The notes under the pieces are model-generated. The model saw only the letters and a program-made list of their open reading frames with translations, was not told the DNA's origin and did no database searches. Both the position numbers and the translations under genes were made by a program. From Xenopus tropicalis (Eukaryota; Chordata; Amphibia; Anura; Pipidae): a stretch of 64,000 nt of DNA. The stretch covers positions 53,829,358 through 53,893,357 of the forward strand of contig NC_030683.2 of assembly GCF_000004195.4 (NCBI RefSeq), in the 5' to 3' direction. Below, piece after piece: positions 37,560 to 46,271 of this stretch. Position 1 is the first letter of the stretch. Each line of letters begins with the position of its first letter.

Positions 37560-37950
37560 TATCAATTATCTCTTTCTAGTCTTCTTTTTGACAAAGATCA
37601 CATCTAGTAAATACCTTTTGTGTCCAGCTGGTAGTCTTTCAGTTCAATATGTAGGAATGATTGGGCTTGCATCTTTAAGGTTTACCCAAAGATTTTCAAT
37701 GGTGTTTAAATCATGTGTCTGTAAGAGCCATTATAAAACATTTTAGGTTGCTTTTTTAAAGTAGTTCATGGTGGCTTTAGTGGTTGGTGGTGTTTAAGAT
37801 CAACTTCTTGTAGAAGACCTTCCCTTTTATGCTTCATGGCTGGGAAAAGTGTTTTTTATATTGTAAACCTTTGGGGATCTTGGCCAAAAAGTTAACTTTT
37901 TACTTCATTAGTCCACATGGTCATTTGAAGTATGGACAGTGGAATTCCGA
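37560..37950 (-). mobile_element. Tc1-like transposase fragment, antisense
   Basis: The minus strand at 37686-37727 reads LLQTHDLNTIENLWVNLKD, matching the Tc1/mariner block around the third catalytic acidic residue (usual form SPDLNPIENLW). Further upstream on the minus strand (37930-37830) a broken frame reads LFGQDPQRFTI and AMKHKREG, like the middle of Tc1 transposase. Stops and frameshifts make it non-functional. No terminal repeats delimited. Confidence 0.6.
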
Positions 37951-38014
37951 GCTGGAAGGGTTTAGTAATATGCATCAGTTATCTTTATTTTGAAATCCAC
38001 ACTCAGTTGCTTAA

Positions 38015-38411
38015 AGGAGAACTATACCCCCTGGCTATAAAAGCCTCCTTAACTATCACTGCCTTGACCCCCTTCACCCCTCCCTTATCGCATAGTTTCT
38101 AAGTTTAACAACTGTCCCTAACGTTAATCCCAAGCTAGTGCAGCTGCGTACCTGGCCAACATTTACTTTGCAACTGAAGACACTTCAGGTCTCTCCGCCG
38201 ATACAAACCCTTGCGCACGCGCAGTTGGTGATAGCAGTAGATCTGCTTAAACTGTACATGCGCAAGCAGGGTCCGTGTCGGCTGTTTTAACTTGGGGTTA
38301 GCGAAAGGGACAGTTGTTAAACTTAGAAACTATGCAATAAGGGAGATGTGAAGGGGGGTCAAGGCAGTGATAGTTAAGGGGGCTTTTATAGCCCAGGGGT
38401 ATAGTTCTCCT
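38015..38411. mobile_element. TTAA foldback MITE, second family
   Basis: TTAA at 38011-38014 and 38412-38415, termini aggagaactatacccc and ggggtatagttctcct. The arms are complementary over about 110 bp (ctataaaagcctccttaact against agttaagggggcttttatag). The middle (38155-38300) carries two short gcgcangcgca-like palindromic motifs. Non-coding. Confidence 0.85.
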
Positions 38412-38616
38412 TTAAAGGAGCCCATGGTTGTAGAGTGACAGCCTAAATTTTGTGGTGTCAGAGATTTAGCTCTGCATAAACAGTGTTTATCCCTGGACAT
38501 GCAGAAGGGTGTCCACCTTTTGCACATGCCACAATTAATATCTTCTTTGTTCCTAAGTCTTTAAGTTTGTGAAATAAACTGTGCATTTACATTACAAAAA
38601 TATGTTTATAAGTCAT

Positions 38617-39050
38617 AACAGGATTCTGGGAAGAAATTCCTTTAGGCTCTTACATGGGTTTATCCTATAGACTAATGCTGACCCACTGGGTTTTCAATGC
38701 AAAAGCCAGGATAATAGCTGATCAGATTCCCAACTACAGACTGGTTTCGCCCTTCTTGGGGCTCATCTGTGTAGTGTAGGGTTTTCTGATCAGCTTAGGT
38801 AGAGCCAGGAGTTGGGATACACGAGCAAGCTAAAAGGGTTGAGGAGGCCGCCAAATAAGTCTTAACAGGATTCTGGGAAGAAATTCCTTTAGGCTCTTAG
38901 AAAAGTCCCATTTACATGGGCTTGTCCCATTTACATGGGTTTATCCTATAGACTGATGCTGACCCACTGGGTTTTCAATGCAAAAGCCAGGATAATAGCT
39001 GACCAGATTCTACAGACCAGTTTCGCCCTTCTTGGGGCTCATCAGTGTTT
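38617..39050. repeat. Direct repeat pair, about 160-190 bp each, PLE-terminal-like
   Basis: Copy 1 (38617-38775) and copy 2 (about 38860-39048) share aacaggattctgggaagaaa, then ctttaggctctta, gacccactgggttttcaatg and ttcgcccttcttggggctca. Copy 2 has an extra internal duplication of tcccatttacatggg. Each ends with a minus-strand hammerhead-like fold, listed separately. This layout resembles tandem terminal repeats of Penelope-like elements or small ribozyme-bearing retroelements. No coding. Confidence 0.75.
38733..38775 (-). ncRNA. Hammerhead ribozyme-like motif (copy 1 of direct repeat)
   Basis: On the minus strand, 5' to 3': stem I strand ACTACA (38775-38770), core CAGATGA (38769-38763; canonical is CTGATGA), a stem II hairpin with GCCC pairing GGGC (38762-38749), GAAA (38748-38745), a minimal stem III, then GTC at 38741-38739 and stem I partner TGTAGT (38738-38733). 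Stem I pairs at 6 of 6. The U4-to-A change would be expected to impair cleavage. Assignment rests on the conserved core layout only. Confidence 0.6.
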
Positions 39051-39051
39051 T
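39010..39051 (-). ncRNA. Hammerhead ribozyme-like motif with canonical core (copy 2)
   Basis: On the minus strand: the exact core CTGATGA (39045-39039), stem II hairpin GCCC/GGGC, then GAAAC (39024-39020) and a minimal stem III whose strand ACTGGT can pair with another copy of itself through G-U pairs, ending GTC (39017-39015). Stem I is short here: ACA facing TGT. All invariant hammerhead core positions are present. Activity unknown. Confidence 0.65.
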
Positions 39052-39126
39052 AACACCCTTATTCCTGCAGTACTTTTCACCTACTAAATTACCTTTATGG
39101 GGGAGCGCAAATTTTTGCATTCAGTT

Positions 39127-39141
39127 GAGTGTGTGTGTGTG

Positions 39142-39205
<64 letters not shown>

Positions 39206-39220
39206 TTTATTATTATTTTT
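39127..39220. repeat. (TG)n-(TA)n-(T)n microsatellite
   Basis: A short run of tg dinucleotides is followed by about 25 ta dinucleotides and a T tract of about 20, in the dlg5 intron just before the Penelope-related sequences. Confidence 0.9.
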
Positions 39221-39261
39221 TTATTTTAAGGTACCGCTCACACAGGAATTAAGGTCCTTTT

Positions 39262-39392
39262 TCATTTTTTATTGAAGTGAACAGACGACTAACGTTTCGG
39301 CTGCAACACCAGTCTTTGTCAAAGTTACACACAGAAAGGCTGGTGTTGCAGCCAAAACGTTAGTTGTCTGTTCACTTCAATAAAAAAAAAAA
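39262..39392. repeat. Inverted repeat with hammerhead-like arms, PLE-terminal-like
   Basis: Left arm 39271-39312 (attgaagtgaacagacgact, then aacgtttcggctgcaacacc) and right arm 39341-39382 (ggtgttgcagccaaaacgtt, then agttgtctgttcacttcaat) are complementary with few mismatches. On the minus strand the left arm carries core TTGACAA (39322-39316), a stem II (cACTG-type, consensus GGCTG/CAGCC), GAAA (39298-39295) and CGTT. The right arm has AAAA instead of GAAA, a CpG-to-CpA change. It abuts the Penelope-like element. Confidence 0.7.
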
Positions 39393-39694
39393 TATATATA
39401 TATATAGTCCCAGCAGCGGTAGCACACCACATACAATCATACAATAAAGTAAATGCCCGAGTGCTAATGCAAGCAAAAATACAAATGCACTGGAGGCCAG
39501 ACCTGAAACAATATAATGGGTGTGTAAAAAACTCCAATCACAGCGAGTCCACCTGTGCAATAATATATCTTCCAACTGAGCCGCACTCCAGAGTCATAAA
39601 ACGTAACTTTTATTAAAGCGTTGTTAAAAGAGTATACAGCGAACGTTCAAAGCAGTATAAAAATCATACTTATCAGTCTAGTATGCCACATACA

Positions 39695-39737
39695 CACAAC
39701 ATTTTGGGGGGCATCACACCCCCTTTCTCACGCGTAC
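39695..39737 (-). ncRNA. Decayed hammerhead-like motif in the left PLE arm
   Basis: Counterpart of the fold at 42030-42070. On the minus strand it keeps TGAGAAAGGGGG and the C-rich partner strand, but GAAACGTCGCG has become AAAATGTTGTG. Every change is at a former CpG. Expected to be inactive. Confidence 0.45.
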
Positions 39738-40046
39738 CTAGTGGCTGTCACAAACAGTGATATGCATTCTTGTTACTTCCTTGTATAGCTTGGTAGCGGA
39801 AGTGACGTGGCGGGTCACCATAGAGAGGGGATACACAAACAGTATATTCCATATACATGGAAGCCGGCACATCAACCCCGCATATATAACCAGTACATCC
39901 TAATATCAAAAAGACTGTCAAAGTACCATACAGTGATTTACGTATTAGAGAAACAGAACTTAGCAAACTTAAACTGTACTCGGGACAAAATATAAAATTC
40001 AATCCCTGCCTAATTGTTCAATGTCAACATAAGTGTTCATTACAGT

Positions 40047-40922
40047 TTACAAAAATAAATGCAGATCAAAATCTCTATTTAGCCCATTTGGAGCCAGAGT
40101 ATTTAAACGATGAATCCATTCTACCTTAGTTTTCTTGAGAAGTTTGGCACGGTCCCCACCTCTCCCAGGAGGAGTGACATGTTGTATAACTGGATATCTA
40201 AGATCATCGGATGTATGTTCCATTTCTAAACAATGTCTGGACACCAGTAGGATCTTATTTCCAGTATTTACCGTAGATCTATGTTTTTGGGTAGTTTCTC
40301 CAATGTAAATCAAATTACATGGACACACTAACATATACACCACAAAATTGGTATCAAATGTATGATGTCCACGTATTTTATAAGATCTCCCTGTATGAGG
40401 ATCAATGAACTGTGGTCCCACCAAAACAAACCGACATTGGGAGCAACCTTTGCATTTATACATACCCTCCCTAGGTGGTCCCAGGAAAGTAAATTTCCTA
40501 GGTGCAGGGGGGACTTTGGCTCTTACCAATTTGCCACCTATTGTATTTCCCCTACAATTAGACATCATAGGAGTACGTTGAAATACTTCAATTGAGGGAT
40601 ATGACTCCCTTAACAGATGCCAATGTTTCTGCAAAATAGAATGTAGCCGGTTACTCTGCGCATGATATTGAGAAACAAATATCCTACGTTGTTCCATTTT
40701 CCGTTTATGTTGTTGACCAATCTCTCCATGTCTACTTACTCTAGATAGACTCTCCTGAAGTATGTGTTTAGGGTAACCCCTATTAGTCAATTTATTTTCC
40801 ATTTTACCTAAGTCCTCTGTAGCAATGTCTGGATCATTCGCTATCCTACAAACACGCAAGAATTGACTATTAGGAATAGATTTTTTAACAGATATAGGGT
40901 GAAAGCTAATAAATTTTAACAA
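40047..40922 (-). pseudogene. PLE open frame: RT carboxyl end, Cys motif and GIY-YIG endonuclease
   Basis: A 291-codon open frame forming the carboxyl part of the Penelope-like polyprotein. It carries a CKGCSQC cysteine motif (about residues 157-163) and then a GIY-YIG-type nuclease start, VVYMLVCPCNLIYIGETTQ (about residues 195-213), with Tyr and the YIG tripeptide kept. The arginine region that normally follows (R.H type) is weakly preserved as HRSTVNTGN. It ends KVEWIHRLNTLAPNGLNRDF, a conserved PLE tail. The catalytic RT blocks lie upstream in other frames, so this piece cannot be made as part of an intact polyprotein. Relation to PLEs is by established domain order. Confidence 0.85.
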
Positions 40923-41682
40923 CTGATTACGATCTGTAGGTTTCGTGTAAATACGTGTAAGGAATCTAAGGTGTCTAGGAAAACTATTCTGTGAGTATCA
41001 GCTGTCATTGTAAATTGAATGTCTTGATGGGCACTATTTATCTGACTCCAGGTCACCACGCCATAGGAGAAACACGTCATCGATGTACCTCCACCACAAT
41101 GCATAGTGAAAAGCACATTACAATAGACATGTTCATCCTCAAACCAACTCATAAATGAGTTGGCATAGGCCGGGGCAACCTTGGAACCCATGGCCGCCCC
41201 CCGTATCTGTAAATAAAACCTGTCCCGAAATCTAAAGAAATTTTTGTACAAAATAAAGGTAAGGATATCCACGAAAAAATTAATTTCCATCTCACTGTAT
41301 GTCCACATTTTATCAAAAGCATCTTTACCGCCATAATCCCTTCAATGTGAGGTATAGATGTATAAAGGCTGGCGACATCAAATGTCACCAGCCATATTTC
41401 ACCAACCAGTTTGTCTACATTGGACAATTTTTGCAAAAAATCTTGAGTATCACGTATGTACGATCGAGTTTTCTGTACCAAAGGGCTAAGTATCTTGTCC
41501 AAAACTTCAGCTATATTACTGGTATGTGAGCCCAGTCCCCAGCTACTATAGGTCTACCCGGTGGATTAATAGGATCCTTATGTATTTTAGGAAGTACATA
41601 AATTACAGGTACTATAGGAAAGTCAATCCACATATATTGAGATGTAGACATGGTATACATGGTATACACTGTATAACGTTAG

Positions 41683-41821
41683 ATTGTACTGCAGTTTTCA
41701 ATAAGAGGTCCAACTCCCATTTAAAGGGTTCTGATTGTACTGCAGTTTTCAATAAGAGGTCCAACTAGATTGTACTGCAGTTTTCAATAAGAGGTCCAAC
41801 TCCCATTTAAAGGGTTCTGTT
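41683..41821. repeat. Triplicated short unit inside the PLE
   Basis: The string gattgtactgcagttttcaa, continuing taagaggtccaact, occurs three times in direct orientation at about 41683, 41727 and 41769; the first and third continue with cccatttaaagggttctg. It looks like local slippage or duplication in this copy. Confidence 0.85.
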
Positions 41822-42029
41822 GGATCACCTCTCAATATGTAAGTTTTGGGGTCACTGTATGGTACTTTGACAGTCTTTTTGATATTAGGATGTACTGGTT
41901 ATATACATTATATGCGGGGTTGATGTGCCGGCTTCCGTGTATATGGAATACACTGTTTGTGTATCCCGTCTACCAAGCTATACAAGGAAGTAACAAGTAT
42001 GCGATCACTGTTTGTGACAGCCACGAGGT

Positions 42030-42070
42030 ACGCTTGAGAAAGGGGCTGGGATGCCCCCGAAACGTCGCGT
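42030..42070 (+). ncRNA. Hammerhead-like motif with TTGANAA core in the right PLE arm
   Basis: Stem I ACGC (42030-42033) pairs with GCGT (42067-42070). Core TTGAGAA is at 42034-42040. Stem II GGGG (42042-42045) pairs with CCCC (42055-42058), then GAAA (42059-42062) and a CGTC cleavage-site context (42063-42066), where ACGT can form a self-complementary stem III between two copies. Compared with the hammerhead core CUGANGA, C3 and G8 are replaced by U and A. Confidence 0.55.
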
Positions 42071-42324
42071 GTATGTGGCATACTAGACTGATAAATTTGA
42101 TTTTTATACTGCTTTGAACGTTCACTGTATACTCTTTTAACAACGCTTTAATAAAAGCTACGTTTTATGACTCTGGAGTGCGGCTCAGCTTCTTTTCTGT
42201 GTGACTTGTTTGTATTTCTCTCTCTCTTTTTCTCTCAAATTTCTTTTTTCCTCTTTGTCCTAAACACATACTCTCCATAATTCATTTGTATACGTGTTAT
42301 TATTTATTCCCATCTTACTTCCAG

Positions 42325-42473
42325 TATGGGTCTGTGGATATGAGGAACCGAACAGCAGAGGAAGCCTACCTTGAGATGCTTAAACCAGCAGAAAACATCA
42401 AGGTAAAAGTACAACAGAAAATTGATGAATTCAACAAACTGAAAGACCTGCCTGGAGATGGATTCTATATACG
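42325..42473 (+). CDS. dlg5: dlg5 exon (window exon 11): end of PDZ4 and linker to SH3
   Basis: A 149-nt exon with acceptor cccatcttacttccag before 42325 and donor tacg|GTAATT after 42473. The frame reads YGSVDMRNRTAEEAYLEMLK, completing PDZ4 (alphaB starting TAEEAY), then the closing strand VKVQQKIDEF and KLKDLPGDGFYI, which leads into the SH3 domain. Residues 731-779. The acceptor is only about 140 bp downstream of the Penelope-like element. Confidence 0.95.
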
Positions 42474-43412
42474 GTAATTCAAGTGGGGAATAGCAGACAA
42501 TGTCCTATTATAACTGTTAAGTGTAGATCATTCAGAAAATAAATATGCAGTGTCTACGTTTGAGTTGTCTAACTATATAAATGATATAGAGGGTAATGTA
42601 TTCTCCCACTATTGCCACTTGGAGCTTATTGCTCCATTCTTAGGACAATTGTGCATGGGGTAATTACAGGCATTTTTTTTGCAGAGTGAATTAGTAGCTC
42701 AGTAGCTGTAAAACACTTGAATTGATTCTCTCCATTCACCTGTATAGCAATTGATTGCACACCGAAGTGCTCTCTTTGGAAGTTAGCTGTAGGCTGGAAT
42801 TACAGCAGTATTCAAGTGACCAGCATCTGACAAGCAAGTGCACACTTTTAACTGATTGCCATACAAGTTAATGGGGTTAAAAGATTCAAAATCAGCCTGC
42901 TCTTGTCCTGTTTTACATTTTTGCTAAACATGACAAAATAAATAGGACTTGTTTTAAATTATGCCAATTCTTGTAATTACAGTAAACCATGTTTTGTTTT
43001 TTGTTTTTTTTTTACTAATGGATTTTCTTTTTTGCCTAAACCCTCCTTAAACCCTCTTAACAGGGTAATTTGTTCCAATGAGCCCCTGACATAAACCGCA
43101 ATTTTACATGAGCAGGGTAATACAGTAGAACCCCCATTTTACAGTTTAAGTAAAATCAGAGAAATGCATTATGCAAAATATATGTGGGCAAGTCTGAGGT
43201 GTAACCCATGCAGGGAGCCAGTTAATCTCAGTGCTGATACCATTTAAAGCTTACACATAGGTAAACCATCAAAGCAGCCAGACAGGAGGGGGGCCACACA
43301 GAGGGGGGTCGTGCGGCCCGCGGGCCACCAGTTGGACAGTACTGCTGTAGTAGATTAAATATAAAGCCATATGTAGCATTTTGTTAGTGGTTGCCATTTT
43401 GATCCTTGGCAG
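42474..43412 (+). other. dlg5 intron with a hAT-like end fragment
   Basis: At about 43270-43350 the GC-rich sequence gcggcccgcgggccaccagt, followed by tggacagtactgc, resembles the terminal part of hAT-like elements such as that at 58954. The rest is unremarkable intron. Confidence 0.4.
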
Positions 43413-43583
43413 AGCACTTTATGATCGTCAAGCAGAGCTTCCTTCGGAACTAAGTTTTAAGAAGGATGACATATTGTACGTGGATGACACTCTTCCTCAA
43501 GGGACCTTTGGTACATGGATGGCATGGCAACTAGATGAAAATGCACAGAAACTGCAAAGAGGACAGGTTCCTAGCAAGTACAT
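43413..43583 (+). CDS. dlg5: dlg5 exon (window exon 12): SH3 domain
   Basis: A 171-nt exon with acceptor gatccttggcag before 43413 and donor acat|GTGAGT after 43583. It encodes ALYDRQAELPSELSFKKDD, then ILYVDDTLPQGTFGTWMAW and QRGQVPSKY. ALYD is the SH3 start, ELSFKKDDIL the RT loop to strand b, WMAW carries the conserved Trp, and VPSKY is the 3-10 helix end. In MAGUKs the SH3 packs against the GK domain rather than acting alone (established). Residues about 780-836. Confidence 0.96.
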
Positions 43584-43921
43584 GTGAGTGTGTGATATGT
43601 GTTCTTTTTCTTTCCTATATTATTTGTTTACCTCTCTGGACAACTTATTTACATAATTCTTAATATTAAGGGGAAGTCATAGTTTAGTTTATACAGTAGC
43701 ACACATTTACATACCAATTATCCAATTTTTACATACAGAATATCAAGTGCACAGTTTTGCATGCATATTAGCATTTGCACCCATATTTATAAATGAGCCC
43801 TAGGATTTTGCTAACAAGAAAAGATCTTGTAAAATATATAATTAATATATATTGCTTATAATTACATTGTCTATTAATTATGCCAGAAGTTGTTTTTTGA
43901 GTGGTGTTTTTTCTATTACAG

Positions 43922-44118
43922 GATGGAACAAGAATTTTCACGAAGACTCAGTATGTCAGAGGGGCGCGATGAAACCATGGCCAGCAAAACACTCTCTGCT
44001 GCTGCTAGACGTTCATTCTTCCGAAGAAAAAATAAGCATAAGCGCAGTGGGTCTAGAGATGGAAAGGATCTGCAAGGCTTGGATACAATCAGTACTGACT
44101 CAATTCCCTTTTTGGATG
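43922..44118 (+). CDS. dlg5: dlg5 exon (window exon 13): basic SH3-GK hook
   Basis: A 197-nt exon with acceptor tttctattacag before 43922 and donor gatg|GTAAGA after 44118. It encodes MEQEFSRRLSMSEGRDETMA, then AAARRSFFRRKNKHKRSGSR and LDTISTDSIPFLD. The clustered basic residues and RRLSMS and RRSFF sites mark the hook region between SH3 and GK, a likely regulatory and phosphorylation segment (inference from MAGUK family organisation). Residues about 837-902. Confidence 0.96.
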
Positions 44119-44260
44119 GTAAGAATTAGCTCAGTAGTAGACCTTAACTGATATAAGATATGGGCAAAGTAGTCTAGGAATTGAGAGAGGGAACCTTATT
44201 TTATAATTTATTATATTTACAATCTCTTCTCTAATAATAGTCTCCTTTTTATTTCCCCAG

Positions 44261-44404
44261 AATCAGTTAGTTTGGCTTACCAACGTGTCCAAAGGGTGGA
44301 TTGCACTTCTCCCCGACCAGTGCTTATCCTTGGACCATTGGTTGATGCTGTAAAGGATATGCTGGTAAAGGAGTCACCTGGAAAGTTTTGCAGATGCCCA
44401 CTTG
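44261..44404 (+). CDS. dlg5: dlg5 exon (window exon 14): GK-like domain start
   Basis: A 144-nt exon with acceptor ttatttccccag before 44261 and donor cttg|GTAAGT after 44404. It encodes SVSLAYQRVQRVDCTSPRP and then VLILGPLVDAVKDMLVKESP. The strand VLILGP is where active guanylate kinases carry the ATP-binding P-loop GxxGxGK(S/T). Here no glycine-rich GK(S/T) follows, so nucleotide binding in the normal manner is not expected and a protein-binding role fits. Residues about 903-950. Confidence 0.96.
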
Positions 44405-44851
44405 GTAAGTGAGGAAACCGTCCTCAGAGAGATTGTTCTCCTTTAAATTAAAAATGGTATAAAAAGACAAAAACAAATGGACTATTTTTTGAGGGATTTT
44501 TCTTTGTATTTGTTAACTCTTTATTGATGAATCTTTCTGGCTAAAAGGTTTTGAAGGTTAGGCTGTAAAGGGCTTAAAAAGAAAGTTTTTATTTTTTCGT
44601 GGTCTTTAACCCAAAAAACGAAATAGAATTTTTAATTTCAGTTTAATTAAAATAAAGTCCAATTGCAAATTGTCACATAATATTATGTTGCATTATACTT
44701 AAAGTTAACTGGCCCCACATCCATAAAGCAAATTGGCCCCAAGGATTGATTTGTATTACATTCTGTTGAGCCCATTTATATTCACCTTGCAAGATGACCA
44801 CTTCTTGCTTTCTAGGGCAAGTGGGACCATAGCAACCCGCTAACAGTTTGA

Positions 44852-45332
44852 AGGAATATTGTCATGATTGATATTTATGGTATACTTTATAAATTACATT
44901 GCTTACATAGCAAATAATTCACTCTATCATTTAAAATGTTATTCTTGAACCAAAAATTTCATTTTGTTTAGTTTTAATATTGGTGTGTAGACAGCCAGTG
45001 CATTGTGCCTGAGTCTGAGCTTTCAGAAAGAGCCAGCACTACACATTAGAACTGCTTTCAGGTAACATATTGTTTATTCTTCTCCCATATAACTGGAGGA
45101 GTCGCAAGCTGGACTTGGATTTCTTACTATTGAGTGCTATTCTGATATCTACTGATATCCCATTGTTTTGCCGATCGGCTGCTGGGTGGGGATGATTTCC
45201 CTCTAACTTGCAGCTCAGATGTAAAGTGTTTCTGAAGTTTATCAGAGCACAGGCCACATGGCTGTGGCACCCTGGAAAATTGAGAATATGGCTAGCCCCA
45301 TGTGAAATTTCAAAATTAAATATAAAAATCTG
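44852..45332. repeat. Dispersed repeat, arm A of an inverted pair
   Basis: About 480 bp whose reverse complement reappears at 47824-48372. Shared blocks include ggtgtgtagacagccagtg-like, ctgagctttcagaaagagcc, agaactgctttcaggta, ttactattgagtgctattct and ggctagccccatgtgaaatt. No coding or superfamily hallmark recognised. Confidence 0.85.
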
Positions 45333-45531
45333 TTTGCTCTTTTGAAAAAAGGATTCAATGCAGGATTCTGTAGGAGACGCTCCGTGACAGTATTTCTTTA
45401 AGTTCCAAACTGGGAATCTGCAGAAAAAGTTAAATACATGGGAAAAAAAGAATAAAATGTATGTGTGTGTTTTTATATATATAATATGTAGCGGTCTGCC
45501 ATCCTTTGTGTGTGTGTATATATATATATAT

Positions 45532-45739
45532 ATATGTAAAAAATGCTGATGCACACCAGGAAAATTTTATCAAAAAAAAGATACTTAGTTTATTTAGATC
45601 GACGTTTCGGTCCTCACCCGGGACCTTTATCAAGATCTTGATAAAGGTCCCGGGTGAGGACCGAAACGTCGATCTAAATAAACTAAGTATCTTTTTTTTG
45701 ATAAAATTTTCCTGGTGTGCATCAGCATTTTTTACATAT
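45532..45739. repeat. 208-bp spacerless palindrome with hammerhead-like arms
   Basis: The two arms of 104 nt are reverse complements with no spacer; the centre is caaga|tcttg between 45635 and 45636. I compared the arms base by base and found only the outermost position to differ. It is bordered on the left by (TG)n(TA)n. Each arm contains gatcgacgtttcggtcctca or its complement, the type of sequence seen at Penelope-like element ends. Confidence 0.95.
45596..45675. ncRNA. Overlapping hammerhead-like motifs on both strands (TTGANAA core)
   Basis: Plus strand: stem I AGATC (45633-45637) pairs GATCT (45671-45675); core TTGATAA at 45638-45644; stem II GGTCC (45646-45650) pairs GGACC (45658-45662) with a 7-nt loop; GAAA at 45663-45666; then CGTC at 45667-45670. 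The palindrome gives the identical fold on the minus strand at 45596-45638. C3 and G8 of the standard core are U and A. A full hairpin of the palindrome would compete with these folds. Confidence 0.55.
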
Positions 45740-45796
45740 TTACATTGTTTATCTGATTTGCACCCAGGTTGTTATCCCTATAAGTGTGTGCCTCAG

Positions 45797-45842
45797 CCTT
45801 TTTATATATATATATATATATACATATATAATATAATATACC
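45797..45842. repeat. (TA)n microsatellite
   Basis: A run of ta dinucleotides broken by one tac, then ataatataata. Confidence 0.85.
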
Positions 45843-46029
45843 AGTTGCAACTACATCTGCACCAGTTGCATACCACAATCTACATCCAAATAAAATGTAA
45901 TATCAGGGTAATCCAACCCTTTAATCTTGTCCTTTTTTTCTTGTAACTTATTAAATGCAGTGCTACATTGAGAGCAACAAATTTTTTATGCATATTTATT
46001 AATACATATTGTCATCCAATCTTTTGCAG

Positions 46030-46157
46030 AGGTAATGAAAGCTTCGCAACAGGCTATAGAGCGTGGGGTGAAGGATTGTTTATTTATAGACTACAAGAGA
46101 CGTAGCGGGCATTTTGATGTTACAACTGTTGCTTCAATAAAAGAGATAACAGAGAAG
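46030..46157 (+). CDS. dlg5: dlg5 exon (window exon 15): GK-like domain
   Basis: A 128-nt exon with acceptor aatcttttgcag before 46030 and donor gaag|GTAATC after 46157 (phase 0 exit). It encodes VMKASQQAIERGVKDCLFI, then DYKRRSGHFDVTTVASIKE and ITEK. DYKRRSGHFDVTTVASI corresponds to the GMP-binding subdomain of guanylate kinases and is strongly kept in DLG5. Residues about 951-993. Confidence 0.97.
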
Positions 46158-46271
46158 GTAATCTCTATGAATTTTCAATTGTGCAGATTGGCCCAGCATT
46201 CCTTATTTGCTTATAGCTCCTGAACTAAATACAGGTTAGTCTATAAAGTAATATTTTTGTCTGCTTCACAG

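Larger units (their letters stand above)
39576..42188 (-). mobile_element. Penelope-like element with inverted terminal repeats, antisense in dlg5
   Basis: The outer arms 39576-39938 and 41850-42188 are inverted copies of each other (ctgagccgcactccagagtc on the left, its complement on the right) with small indels. Between them the minus strand reads a Penelope-type reverse transcriptase: VIYVLPKIHKDPINPPGRPI (about 41620-41560), LVTFDVASLYTSIPHIEG (about 41390-41335), IRGAAMGSKVAPAYANSFM (about 41205-41150) and IVFLD (about 40990), followed by a GIY-YIG endonuclease. The frame is broken near 40920-41000, 41300 and 41520, so it is inactive. Near the 5' side (41683-41821) a 60-70-bp unit starting gattgtactgcagttttcaa is repeated three times. 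It sits in the intron between the two PDZ4 exons. Confidence 0.85.

Noticed and set aside
45532..45739. Intrinsic terminator or CRISPR-like palindrome
   Set aside because: This is vertebrate DNA with spliced genes. There are no regularly spaced repeats, and the arms match Penelope-type terminal sequence.
45039..45946. Long open frames on both strands around 45.0-45.9 kb
   Set aside because: They arise from the dispersed repeat and the 208-bp palindrome with its microsatellites, not from a gene.
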